Assembly (NCBI RefSeq): GCF_007830175.1
Contig: NZ_VLKH01000001.1
Location: forward strand, 248,001-312,000
Length of the DNA stretch: 64,000 nucleotides
Source: Sedimentibacter saalensis
Lineage (GTDB): Bacteria > Bacillota > Clostridia > Tissierellales > Sedimentibacteraceae
Reading direction: 5' to 3'
The first letter of the stretch is position 1. Every line of letters starts with the position of its first letter. Position numbers and translations under genes: made by a program. Of this stretch, positions 46,200-54,632 are shown one piece after another. A model generated the notes under the pieces. It saw nothing but the letters and a program-made list of their open reading frames with translations. It was not told where the DNA came from and ran no database searches.

Positions 46200-47495
46200 T
46201 TAGAAAAACATACTTGCAAATAGTCCTGCTATGATAACCGAGCCTGATGTTGCGCTTACAAATCCTGAAACAAGCGTCTTAGGCAGGAAATGGTCCAGCA
46301 AGAGTTTAAATTCTTCTTCATTTTGTCCCTGGAGCTTTGCTGATTCATTGCTGAGTACATAGCTTGCAGGGAAACCGCCTGCTATTGATCCCAATCCTAT
46401 TGCAAATGACATTGCTTTGCTTAATCCAAGTGCTTTTCCTACAGGAATGGACAATAGAGCTATTCCAACAGTTGCCAGTGATATAAGCACTGCAAATGTA
46501 AATGCTATAGATTTTAGCACATCAGGTGTTACGCTTTTTAATCCTGCAAATACAAACATCATTATTATTGTGATGAACAAGCCAAAGCTTCTTGATAATT
46601 CCAACGGTTTTCTTTCAATGAATCCCAATTCAGTTCCAAGAACTCCCATGAGCAGGCAAAATACATATTTTGATACGGCACCCTTTGTAAGAGCTTCCAA
46701 ATAACCTGATATGATTACAAGAACCAATGTTTTTAACAATACAATTGCTTCTGTCTGATATTCTTTTGGAGTTTCAGGAAAAATTCTGTATTTTCCCTGT
46801 CCTGATACAGCTGTCTTTGTTGTGAACTGATTTAAATCAAGCTCTCCGGCTCTGTACTTTTTCAATACATTTTGTCCTTCGATTTTCAGGCAGTAATTTA
46901 TGAGAGGGAATCCCACAAATCCCTGCAAAACATACATTGCCATGGCTATTATGAACAAAAACTCATTATCCTTAACAGCTCCCTGCATAACTATTGCCGA
47001 TACAAGTCCTCCTGTAAGAGGCGGAGTTGATACAGCTGCAATTTCAGTTCCCACTATCATTCTTCCTACTGTCATGACCATGAGCACTATACCGGCCATT
47101 CCTGCAAATGTAACTACAACTGTCTTCCACTGAGCTATGAGCTCATCCTTGTCTAGCATTGTTCCCAGGTGTGTTACCATGATCATTACAAATAATCCCG
47201 GCATGTTGGGAGCAATTCCTGCCATAGCTAAAATGTCCTGGGGAAACAATGTCCAGAAGCCTACTATAAACAAAGCCGCTGAAACAAAAATTGATGGAAT
47301 GAGAGCTTTAGTCTTTATTGACACTACTTCTCCCAGTGCCAATGCCACAAGCATCAGCATGAAGGCATCCTGTGTTGTTAGCTGAGATTGGCCAGTCATA
47401 GGCTTATAAAATGTGAAGTAACCAATTGATAATGCCATTAACAATCCTACAACAACCGCCATAGTAATTCTTTTTGAATTTAATTTTGAATCCAT
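46200..47495 (-). CDS. putative secondary transporter
   Basis: 431 residues with about eleven hydrophobic segments. Gly/Pro-rich re-entrant-like loops occur in both halves (STPPLTGGLVSAIVMQGA; ALGLSKAMSFAIGLGSIAGGFPASYVL), a feature of inverted-repeat carriers such as the glutamate/Na+ (ESS) and 2-hydroxycarboxylate families. I cannot name the family firmly. It is first in a two-gene operon with the thiazoline-carboxylate hydrolase homologue and has a perfect sigma-54 promoter upstream. Uptake of a sulfur-containing amino acid or thiazoline is a reasonable guess. Confidence 0.65.
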   Translation of the reverse strand: MDSKLNSKRITMAVVVGLLMALSIGYFTFYKPMTGQSQLTTQDAFMLMLVALALGEVVSIKTKALIPSIFVSAALFIVGFWTLFPQDILAMAGIAPNMPGLFVMIMVTHLGTMLDKDELIAQWKTVVVTFAGMAGIVLMVMTVGRMIVGTEIAAVSTPPLTGGLVSAIVMQGAVKDNEFLFIIAMAMYVLQGFVGFPLINYCLKIEGQNVLKKYRAGELDLNQFTTKTAVSGQGKYRIFPETPKEYQTEAIVLLKTLVLVIISGYLEALTKGAVSKYVFCLLMGVLGTELGFIERKPLELSRSFGLFITIIMMFVFAGLKSVTPDVLKSIAFTFAVLISLATVGIALLSIPVGKALGLSKAMSFAIGLGSIAGGFPASYVLSNESAKLQGQNEEEFKLLLDHFLPKTLVSGFVSATSGSVIIAGLFASMFF

Positions 47496-47576
47496 TACTT
47501 TCTCCTCCGTTTAATTTTGTATTTGAAGACTACATTCATCTGTGAATATAGTGCTTCATTTTTCTGTATCTATTAA

Positions 47577-47592
47577 AGCAATTATTGTGCCA
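47577..47592 (-). promoter_or_regulatory. sigma-54 promoter of the transporter/hydrolase operon
   Basis: Minus strand TGGCACAATAATTGCT fits the consensus TGGCAC-N5-TTGCW exactly, 80 bases before the transporter start. Confidence 0.85.
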
Positions 47593-47674
47593 CATAAATA
47601 AAATTTTTAAAAAAATTATTTATTGTTGAAAATCAGCCATTTATAAAAATCAGGGCTAAATAAACAGAAAAATA

Positions 47675-47709
47675 AAATACACAGTGATTATTTTTCGCAC
47701 TGTGTATTT
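47675..47709 (-). terminator. terminator of the sigma-54 activator gene
   Basis: AAATACACAGTG ... CACTGTGTATTT stem downstream of the regulator on the minus strand, followed by T-rich sequence. Confidence 0.8.
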
Positions 47710-47840
47710 CTCATTTTGATAAATTTAAACACTTATAGCTTGTAACGCTTTTTTTAATTTCTCATTTTGATAAATTTATATTGTAATGTGTGTATGAATG
47801 TCTGTTTTTCAAATTTTATTCATTTCTCATAATGAGAAAT
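47707..47840. promoter_or_regulatory. three putative activator (UAS) sites
   Basis: TTTCTCATTTTGATAAA occurs at 47707-47723 and 47758-47774, and the related perfect palindrome ATTTCTCATAATGAGAAAT at 47822-47840. They lie about 115-250 bases upstream of the sigma-54 promoter at 47577-47592, the usual range for enhancer-type activator sites. The last one abuts the end of the activator gene. Confidence 0.65.
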
Positions 47841-49600
47841 TACAAATTGTATTCCTTTATTTTTCTGTAAAGAGTAGCCATGCTTATATTCAGAGCTTCT
47901 GCTGCCATAGCCTTTCCGGTGACACTGTCACCATATACCATCAATGCCTGTTTTATAAGCTTTTCTTCCATTTCCTGAATAGGCACAATAGAGACGTGTC
48001 TTGCTGCAACGCCTTCAGTATCCAGGATTTTTTGAGGTATGCTGTTCATTGTAATATATGAAGTTGTCTCCATGTTTACAGAATACTCAACAACATTTTC
48101 CAACTCCCTGACATTGCCCTTCCACTTGTTGTTCAAAAGAACACTTTCTACGTTAGAAGAAAAACCTTTAATGTTCTTATTTAGCTTCTTGTTGTAAACT
48201 TTGAGCAAGTACTCAAGTATAATTTTAATGTCTCCTTTTCGTTCTCTTAAAGGAGGAATGTTGATGGGAATGACATTGAGCCTGTAATACAAGTCTTCTC
48301 TGAATTCACCGGCTTCAGCCATTTTGTCAAGCTCCTTGTTTGTTGCTGCAATCACTCTTGTATCTATGGGAATACTCTTGTGACCGCCAATTTTTTCAAT
48401 GGATTTTTCCTGCAGCACCCTCAGCAGTTTTGTCTGAAGATGCAGCGGCATGTCACCTATTTCATCAAGAAAAATTGTGCCGCCTTGAGCAAGCTGGAAT
48501 TTTCCGGGCTTGCCTCCCCTTACAGCTCCTGTGAACGCACCCTCTTCATAACCGAACAACTCGCTTTCAATGAGATTCTCCGGAATAGCAGCACAGTTAA
48601 ATGCTATGAATGGCTTGTTTTTTCTGTTGCTGCTTTCATGAATGGCTCTGGCAAAGAGCTCCTTGCCTGTACCGCTTTCTCCCAGTATGAGTATGGTGGA
48701 GTTGCTGTTTGCAACCATCTTTGCTTTTTCCTTCACCTTAACTATTTCTTCGCTGTTTCCTATTATGTCATCAAATGATGTAGTCACATTGCTCAATGAC
48801 ATTTCATTTATAACCTTGTAAACATCGTCCATTTTCCTGAAAGTTAAAATGGAGCCTGCACTTTTTGCCCCAAGCTGTACAGTCTTACCTGAAATGAGAG
48901 CATGTAAGTCATTGTTATTTTTATTTATTGATATTTCAATATTGCTGAATTGTTTATTTTCCTTAACCAGCTTCTTTACATATGATTGAGGCAAGACGTC
49001 ATAAATTCTTTTTTTCATTGATTCTTCAGGGGTTAACCCCAATGCATCATTTATGACAGAGTTTGTGTACACAATGTAGCCGTTTTCATCTGCAGCAATG
49101 ACTCCTTCATCAATTGAGTCCATTATGGATAAAAGTTGATTTTTGATAACCTCAAGCTTGTTGGAAGCTTCCTTTTCCATGAGTTTGCTCACGATGAGGT
49201 CCCCCATCCTGTCCAGAAATTCTATGAGATTTACCTGGTTTTCGAGCAATATTTTCTTGTACTCTTCAGAAATGGCAATAAGCCCAATGGCTCCAATTGC
49301 CTGATTGTTGTATTTAATTGGATTGCATATCATTGCCTTAAGCTTGCATTTTCCTTTTTCATCACATACAATGCAGTTTTCGCTTTCTTCCATGCCTGAA
49401 ATTACAACGGGTTTGCCTGACTTAACAACCTTACCAATGACATAGGTATCCTTGATAATTTTAACTTCCTCATCAAAATGTTTTTTTGTATCTCCTATTT
49501 TTTTGAACTCATTGTCGGAAATTATAACGTCCATATTCAAGACGCTTGCAATTGCTTCGGAAATCTTTTGTACTTCTTGACGAATATCAGATAATTTCAC
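47840..49600 (-). CDS. sigma-54-dependent activator with PAS sensor
   Basis: 586 residues from a GTG start at 49600, chosen because GGAAAGGAT precedes it. N-terminal GAF-like region (about 10-150; Cys-rich CIVCDEKGKCKLKAMIC), PAS (about 170-280), AAA+ central domain with Walker A GESGTGKELFARAIH, GAFTGA loop (EEGAFTGAVRGG) for sigma-54 contact, Walker B FLDEIGDMP, and a Fis-type HTH (ISMATLYRKIKEYNL). It lies between two operons that each carry a sigma-54 promoter, and is the obvious activator of both. The Cys cluster could sense redox or sulfur compounds. Confidence 0.92.
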   Translation of the reverse strand: MKLSDIRQEVQKISEAIASVLNMDVIISDNEFKKIGDTKKHFDEEVKIIKDTYVIGKVVKSGKPVVISGMEESENCIVCDEKGKCKLKAMICNPIKYNNQAIGAIGLIAISEEYKKILLENQVNLIEFLDRMGDLIVSKLMEKEASNKLEVIKNQLLSIMDSIDEGVIAADENGYIVYTNSVINDALGLTPEESMKKRIYDVLPQSYVKKLVKENKQFSNIEISINKNNNDLHALISGKTVQLGAKSAGSILTFRKMDDVYKVINEMSLSNVTTSFDDIIGNSEEIVKVKEKAKMVANSNSTILILGESGTGKELFARAIHESSNRKNKPFIAFNCAAIPENLIESELFGYEEGAFTGAVRGGKPGKFQLAQGGTIFLDEIGDMPLHLQTKLLRVLQEKSIEKIGGHKSIPIDTRVIAATNKELDKMAEAGEFREDLYYRLNVIPINIPPLRERKGDIKIILEYLLKVYNKKLNKNIKGFSSNVESVLLNNKWKGNVRELENVVEYSVNMETTSYITMNSIPQKILDTEGVAARHVSIVPIQEMEEKLIKQALMVYGDSVTGKAMAAEALNISMATLYRKIKEYNL

Positions 49601-49672
49601 AGTTTTATCCTTTCCTTTTATATAGCAGAAATATAAAATATACATCATTATATCATTTGATATTAATTCGTC

Positions 49673-49688
49673 AATGATTTTAATCATC
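49673..49688. promoter_or_regulatory. inverted-repeat operator copy 1
   Basis: AATGATTTTAATCATC, containing the palindrome ATGATT-TT-AATCAT, about 73 bases upstream of the activator gene. An identical copy lies at 49820-49835. Confidence 0.6.
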
Positions 49689-49710
49689 TAGACTATTGAC
49701 AAACCCCAAC

Positions 49711-49790
49711 GTTGTCATCCTGGACGATAGTGAAGGATCTCATCTTTGTTGAAAACATGAGATTCTTCGGCTGCGCCTCAGAATGACAAC
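49711..49790. repeat. family A palindromic repeat
   Basis: GTTGTCATCCTGG ... GAATGACAAC, with AAGGATCTCAT and ATGAGATTCTTCGG inside. It separates the two identical operator copies. Confidence 0.8.
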
Positions 49791-49819
49791 GTCCAAATAT
49801 ATACTTTGTCATCAAACTG

Positions 49820-49835
49820 AATGATTTTAATCATC
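49820..49835. promoter_or_regulatory. inverted-repeat operator copy 2
   Basis: Identical to the 16 bases at 49673-49688 and placed 24 bases before the sigma-54 promoter of cyuA. Confidence 0.6.
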
Positions 49836-49858
49836 ATTCATTCATCAAAAATTTTTAT

Positions 49859-49874
49859 TGGCATGATTTTTGCT
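49859..49874 (+). promoter_or_regulatory. sigma-54 promoter of cyuA
   Basis: TGGCATGATTTTTGCT fits TGGCAC-N5-TTGCW with one mismatch; 40 bases before the cyuA ATG. Confidence 0.85.
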
Positions 49875-49913
49875 TGATGTATTATCAAAATTTATTTTAC
49901 GGAAGGTGTAAAC

Positions 49914-51167
49914 ATGTTTGAGAATTTTATTGATATTTTAAAAGAAGAGCTGGTGCCTGCGCTTGGCTGCACAGAACCTATTGCAATTGCATATGCAGCA
50001 GCTAAAGCAAGAGAAGTACTGGGTGAATTTCCGGAAAAAATAACTGTGGAATGCAGCGGAAATATTATTAAAAATGTAAAGGGAGTAACTGTGCCCACAA
50101 CAAATAATTTAAAAGGAATTGATATAAGCGCCATTTTAGGTGTAGTTGGAGGCAATGCTTCAAAAAAACTTGAGGTGCTTTCAGAAGTAAAGGATGAACA
50201 CATTGAGAAAACTAAAGAATTAGCAGAATCAGGCATATGTGAAGTTAAGCACATCAAAAATGTTGAAAATCTTTATATCAATGTAATACTCAAAGCAAAG
50301 GAGCATGATGCTTCTGTCACAATATCAAACGGACACACAAACATTGTAAAAATAATGAAGGACGGCATGATTATCCTTGAAAATAATGACAGTGTGGTTC
50401 AGGAATCAAAAATTGACAAGTCAAACCTCAACATAAAAAACATTTATGAGTTTGCTGAAACGGTGGATGTTAATCTTCTGAAGGATGTACTGGATAAGCA
50501 AATAGAATACAACACCAGAATTGCAGAAGAAGGACTTAAAAACAAGTATGGTGCAAATGTTGGAGAATCCCTTTTAAAATACTATGGCAGTGATGTCAAG
50601 GTCCTTGCAAAGGCTTATGCAGCAGCTGGCTCTGATGCAAGAATGAGCGGCTGTACTCTTCCCGTTGTCATCAACTCAGGCAGCGGCAACCAGGGTATTA
50701 CTGTTTCCATTCCTATAATCGTGTATGCTCAGCATTTGAACGTTGGAATGGAAAAATTGTACAGAGCATTGACATTGAGCAACCTTATTGCAATTCACCA
50801 GAAAAAAGGCCTGGGAAAACTATCTGCATACTGCGGCGCTGTAAGTGCAGCATGCGGAGCTGGAGCGGGCATAGCATACCTCCACGGAGAGTCCTTTGAA
50901 ATAATAACAAGAACCATTACAAACACCATTGCCAACGTATCAGGAATTGTATGCGACGGAGCAAAACCTTCATGTGCAGCAAAAATTGCTTCCTCCGTTG
51001 ATGCTGCCATAATGGGATATCACATGGCAATAAACGGCAACACATTTGCATGCGGAGAAGGTCTTGTAAAGGAAGACATTGAAGAAACAATCCACAGCAT
51101 TTGTAAAATGGGCAAGGATGGAATGAAGGAAACAGACATAGAAATAATAAATCTTATGATAAGCTAA
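49914..51167 (+). CDS. cyuA: L-cysteine desulfidase / L-serine dehydratase-like (UPF0597, CyuA/YhaM)
   Basis: 417 residues. Begins with the family signature ELVPALGCTEPIAIAYAAA and has the iron-sulfur cysteines in SDARMSGCTLPVV, VSAACGAGAG and CDGAKPSCAAKIASSVDAA, together with SGSGNQGI. CyuA/YhaM-type enzymes release H2S and ammonia from L-cysteine, giving pyruvate, using a 4Fe-4S cluster. It is transcribed divergently from the sigma-54 activator and carries its own sigma-54 promoter. Followed by a family A repeat that may act as terminator. Confidence 0.85.
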   Translation: MFENFIDILKEELVPALGCTEPIAIAYAAAKAREVLGEFPEKITVECSGNIIKNVKGVTVPTTNNLKGIDISAILGVVGGNASKKLEVLSEVKDEHIEKTKELAESGICEVKHIKNVENLYINVILKAKEHDASVTISNGHTNIVKIMKDGMIILENNDSVVQESKIDKSNLNIKNIYEFAETVDVNLLKDVLDKQIEYNTRIAEEGLKNKYGANVGESLLKYYGSDVKVLAKAYAAAGSDARMSGCTLPVVINSGSGNQGITVSIPIIVYAQHLNVGMEKLYRALTLSNLIAIHQKKGLGKLSAYCGAVSAACGAGAGIAYLHGESFEIITRTITNTIANVSGIVCDGAKPSCAAKIASSVDAAIMGYHMAINGNTFACGEGLVKEDIEETIHSICKMGKDGMKETDIEIINLMIS

Positions 51168-51184
51168 AAATCAAAAAAATAAAT

Positions 51185-51314
51185 AAGGCTGTTGCAATAG
51201 TGATTATTATCGTGTCATCTGAGGGCTTTTGCCCGAAGAATCTCATGTTTTAACAAAGATGAGATCCTTCGCTAACGCTCAGGATGACATGAATATACGA
51301 ATGCAACCGGCCTT
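51185..51314. repeat. family A palindromic repeat, full copy
   Basis: AAGGCTGTTGCAAT at the left and ATGCAACCGGCCTT at the right frame the core. Same overall length (130 bases) as the copy at 7287-7416. It may terminate cyuA transcription. Confidence 0.8.
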
Positions 51315-51416
51315 TTTGTTAAATTAATAACTTCAGCCTCTCTATTGCCAACGAAAATGCGGATGTGTATAATGAATACAAATGATAATTTAATAATAAG
51401 TTGGCAGGGGTGGAAA

Positions 51417-52349
51417 ATGAAGAAGAAAGACATGTTAGTCGCGTTGCTGGTAATAATAATCTGGGGAGCAAACTTCACGGTAATAAAGCTTGGCCTGGGC
51501 GGGGTGCCCTCCATGCTTCTTGTTGCCTTAAGATATTTAATAACAGCTTTTCCGGCAGTCTTTATTGTCAAGAAACCAGATACAGAATGGAAATATATAA
51601 TACTATACGGATTGTTTGTGGGCGTGCTGCAGTTTTCATGCCTGTTTTATGCCATGGAAATAGGAATGCCTGCAGGGCTTGCTTCAATAGTTCTTCAGTT
51701 CCAGGCTTTCATATCGCCGGTTATGGCAATGATTTTTCTGAAAGAAAAAATCAAAACAAAGCAAGTGGTGGGTTCCTTGATTGCAATGTCAGGACTTATT
51801 ATAATTGCTACGGCAGCTGTATCAGGAGGAATTTCTGCCATACCTCTTCCGGCAATAATCCTGACAGCATGTGCGCCAATATTCTGGGCAGCCTCTAACA
51901 TAATTTCAAGGATTGCTTCGGAGAAGGCGGCTGCAGAGGGCAAGAAACTTGACATGTTCAGCCTTGTGGTCTGGTCTGGACTCATTCCCCCTGTACCCAT
52001 GTTCATATTTGCTCTAATTTTAAACACTCCTCAGGAAATTGCAGGTGCAATATCAAATCTAAACGGAATGTCCATATTTGCTGTTTTATACCTGGCCTTT
52101 GGAGCAACACTTTTTGGCTACGGTTTCTGGAGCAAACTCATTGTGAAATACCCCATGGGAAAGGTTGCGCCTTTGTCACTACTGGTTCCCATAACAGGTC
52201 TTTTGACTGCAAGAATAGTACTCTCAGAAAAACTTACTGCCATGCAGTGGCTTGGAGCAATTGTAATCCTGTCGGGACTCGTTATAACAAACTTAAGTCT
52301 GGAATCGGTAAAAGGATTGTTCACAAAAAAATCCTCTGAAATAAATTAA
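51417..52349 (+). CDS. EamA/DMT-family exporter
   Basis: 310 residues from ATG 51417 (AGGGGTGG upstream). Ten membrane segments in two EamA repeats (IIIWGANFTVIKLGLGGVPS; ACAPIFWAASNIISRIAS). These carriers export amino acids, often cysteine-pathway or other metabolites. Its position just after the cysteine desulfidase gene fits, but that is inference. It shares a bidirectional terminator with the next cluster. Confidence 0.88.
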   Translation: MKKKDMLVALLVIIIWGANFTVIKLGLGGVPSMLLVALRYLITAFPAVFIVKKPDTEWKYIILYGLFVGVLQFSCLFYAMEIGMPAGLASIVLQFQAFISPVMAMIFLKEKIKTKQVVGSLIAMSGLIIIATAAVSGGISAIPLPAIILTACAPIFWAASNIISRIASEKAAAEGKKLDMFSLVVWSGLIPPVPMFIFALILNTPQEIAGAISNLNGMSIFAVLYLAFGATLFGYGFWSKLIVKYPMGKVAPLSLLVPITGLLTARIVLSEKLTAMQWLGAIVILSGLVITNLSLESVKGLFTKKSSEIN

Positions 52350-52403
52350 TGCTCCTCGGGTTAATGAATATCAATAATTGCCAGCGAACTCAAAATCATA
52401 TTT

Positions 52404-52462
52404 CGTAGGGGAGGACTACTGTCCTCCCGCAACCCCAGGCTAACACAAGATCCGCCCCTACG
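52404..52462. repeat. family B repeat (degenerate)
   Basis: CGTAGGGGAGGACTACTGTC then CTCCCGC, and ACACAAGATCCGCCCCTACG; the second palindrome has lost its left arm. Confidence 0.8.
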
Positions 52463-52491
52463 ATTTGTGAAAATTAGGTTTGTAAATAATT

Positions 52492-52511
52492 AAGCCCGGC
52501 AAGCCGGGCTT
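52492..52511. terminator. bidirectional terminator
   Basis: AAGCCCGG caag CCGGGCTT between convergent genes, flanked by T/A tracts. Confidence 0.9.
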
Positions 52512-52515
52512 TTAA

Positions 52516-54432
52516 TTATATGTTAATTCCTGCAAAGTATCCTTCTCTTACTGCCATTTCAACTGTACGAGCTCTCACACAGTCACCTGTTGCCCAGTAA
52601 GAATCAGAAATTCCAACAAAGCTGTCTGATAATTCTGTCATTGGTTTCATACCTGCTGCTAATATTATACTGTCAACTGAAAGTCTGTGACTTTCACCGT
52701 CCTTTTCATATGACACGTAATCTTTTTGTATCCCAGTGCACCTTGCTCCTGTTATTTGTTTTAAATTAGTCTCCTTAGAAATCTCATCCATCAAATCTCC
52801 TCGGTGGGTTATGGAAGCATCAGGTGCCAGCTCACTGCGCATTTCTATAACAGTCACTTTTTTTCCCATCTTTGCCAAATGCAGTGCAGTTTCGCAGCCA
52901 ACCTGACCTCCTCCAATTACAGCTACATTGCTTCCAAGACTGTCCTCAATTCCATAAGATTTTATTGCATTAATGCAATGTTCAACACCCGGTATGGGAG
53001 GAACTAAAGGTTCAGCTCCAACAGAGACAATTACATGATCATAACCTTCAGACTTAAGCAGCTCAGGTGTTGCCTGGCACTGTAAACACACGTTAATATC
53101 AGACTTTTCCACCTGGGCAATGAGGTAATTTTTAAATTTAGCCAAAGAATATTTAAAATCAACTTTTGTTGCAAACTTTAGAGTTCCTCCAAGGTTTTCG
53201 GTTTTCTCAAAAATTGTTACATCATGGCCACGGCTTGAAGCAATCAGGGCTGCATACATCCCTGATGGGCCCCCTCCAACGACAGCCACTTTTTTCTTTT
53301 CGCCTGCAGTCTTAATCATGCTGTCCAGATGGTGCATCAACCCAATTGTAGGATTTACAGAGCACTGGAAGTAATGTCCGTACACAGCGCTGTCGTGGCA
53401 CCTCATACATTTAATGCAGGGAACAACGTCCTCAGCCTTGCCGGCAAGACTTTTCGGAATAAGATCAGGATCTGCTATTAATGCTCTTGACATTGCTATG
53501 AAGTCTGCTTTTCCTGAAGCAATGATTTCCTCTGCATCCTCAAGACTTCCGATTGCTCCGATGGCTGTTACATAGGATTTGATTCTGCCCGATTTCTTAA
53601 GTGCTTCTGCAAGATAAACATTCGGATTGGGCGGCAGAAAATCACAGGGATGTGTACGGCACATGAGCTCCGGAGTAATCATTCCGCAGCTGGCCTGGAC
53701 TATATCTGCATATTTTTGAAATACTTCTGCAATCTTAATTCCTTCCTCCAGATCAATTCCGCCCTCTTTAAATTCATTGACTGACATACGTATTTCAATA
53801 ATCATATTGTTGCCGACTTTTTCTCTGATGGCTTCAAGAATTTCAACCAGGTAACGCACCCTGTTTTCAAAACTTCCTCCATACTGGTCAGTTCTTTTGT
53901 TTGTAAGCGGTGACAAAAATTGAGCAATAGGTATACTGTGACCAAAATGAAGAAGAATTCCATCAAAGCCAAGGTTCATCAGCATCTCTGCGCAATGTGC
54001 ATATGCTTCCTTGTAGCGCATCATTTCACTTATGGGAATTTCACGACCTTTGGTTGCCATGTCCATGAGCAAGCCCCCTTCAGAGGCCACATACCCACCA
54101 TCAAAAATTCCAATAAGTTCCATGGACGCTTTTGCTCCATAAAAATGAATTCTTTCAGCCAGCTCTGCAATTCTGTTCATTGAATTATGCTTGTATAAAT
54201 CCCATGCTGCATGCTCACCATCATCTGTTACCGGCAAAAGTTTTGCACCGGCACAGACTACAATACCTGCACCTGCTCTTGCTCTTTGAACAAAAAAGTT
54301 CATGGCTGATTCGTTCGGATAAGTTTCTCCGTTTGAAGCTGAGTGAATTGTTACCGGAGCAGCTATAATTCTGTTTTTTACCATGTGCTTGCCGATTCGA
54401 ATGGGACTCATTAAATTCTTATAGCTATTCAT
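52516..54432 (-). CDS. Old-Yellow-Enzyme-type enoate reductase (BaiH/FadH-like)
   Basis: 638 residues. FMN TIM barrel (MSPIRIGKHMVKNRIIAAPV, LHFGHSIPIAQFLSP, NKRTDQYGGSFENRVRYLVE), a 4Fe-4S cluster (CIKCMRCHDSAVYGHYFQC), then FAD (VAVVGGGPSGMYAALIASSRG) and NAD(P)H (VAVIGGGQVGCETALHLAKMG) Rossmann domains. This is the layout of 2,4-dienoyl-CoA reductase, 2-enoate reductase and BaiH/BaiCD. It reduces or oxidises C=C bonds next to a carbonyl. It is last of the minus-strand catabolic cluster, with a 200-base gap and a repeat before it. Confidence 0.9.
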   Translation of the reverse strand: MNSYKNLMSPIRIGKHMVKNRIIAAPVTIHSASNGETYPNESAMNFFVQRARAGAGIVVCAGAKLLPVTDDGEHAAWDLYKHNSMNRIAELAERIHFYGAKASMELIGIFDGGYVASEGGLLMDMATKGREIPISEMMRYKEAYAHCAEMLMNLGFDGILLHFGHSIPIAQFLSPLTNKRTDQYGGSFENRVRYLVEILEAIREKVGNNMIIEIRMSVNEFKEGGIDLEEGIKIAEVFQKYADIVQASCGMITPELMCRTHPCDFLPPNPNVYLAEALKKSGRIKSYVTAIGAIGSLEDAEEIIASGKADFIAMSRALIADPDLIPKSLAGKAEDVVPCIKCMRCHDSAVYGHYFQCSVNPTIGLMHHLDSMIKTAGEKKKVAVVGGGPSGMYAALIASSRGHDVTIFEKTENLGGTLKFATKVDFKYSLAKFKNYLIAQVEKSDINVCLQCQATPELLKSEGYDHVIVSVGAEPLVPPIPGVEHCINAIKSYGIEDSLGSNVAVIGGGQVGCETALHLAKMGKKVTVIEMRSELAPDASITHRGDLMDEISKETNLKQITGARCTGIQKDYVSYEKDGESHRLSVDSIILAAGMKPMTELSDSFVGISDSYWATGDCVRARTVEMAVREGYFAGINI

Positions 54433-54504
54433 ATTTACCTCTTTTCAAAATCAAACTAACACATATCTGTTAGTAAGTTTAGACAAAGTTAATATTCAAC
54501 AATG

Positions 54505-54547
54505 TATGGGAGGACTACTGTCCGGGCGGACACAAGATTCGCCCCTA
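54505..54547. repeat. family B repeat (degenerate)
   Basis: GGGAGGACTACTGTCC fused directly to GGGCGGACACAAGATTCGCC and CCTA. Shortened copy between reductase and MFS genes. Confidence 0.75.
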
Positions 54548-54632
54548 AGGTTTGTAGAATAAAGATTTGTCAATGATCTGACTAACAGATACCAGACTAT
54601 TAGTTTGATTATTAATTTATTTATATTATTGT

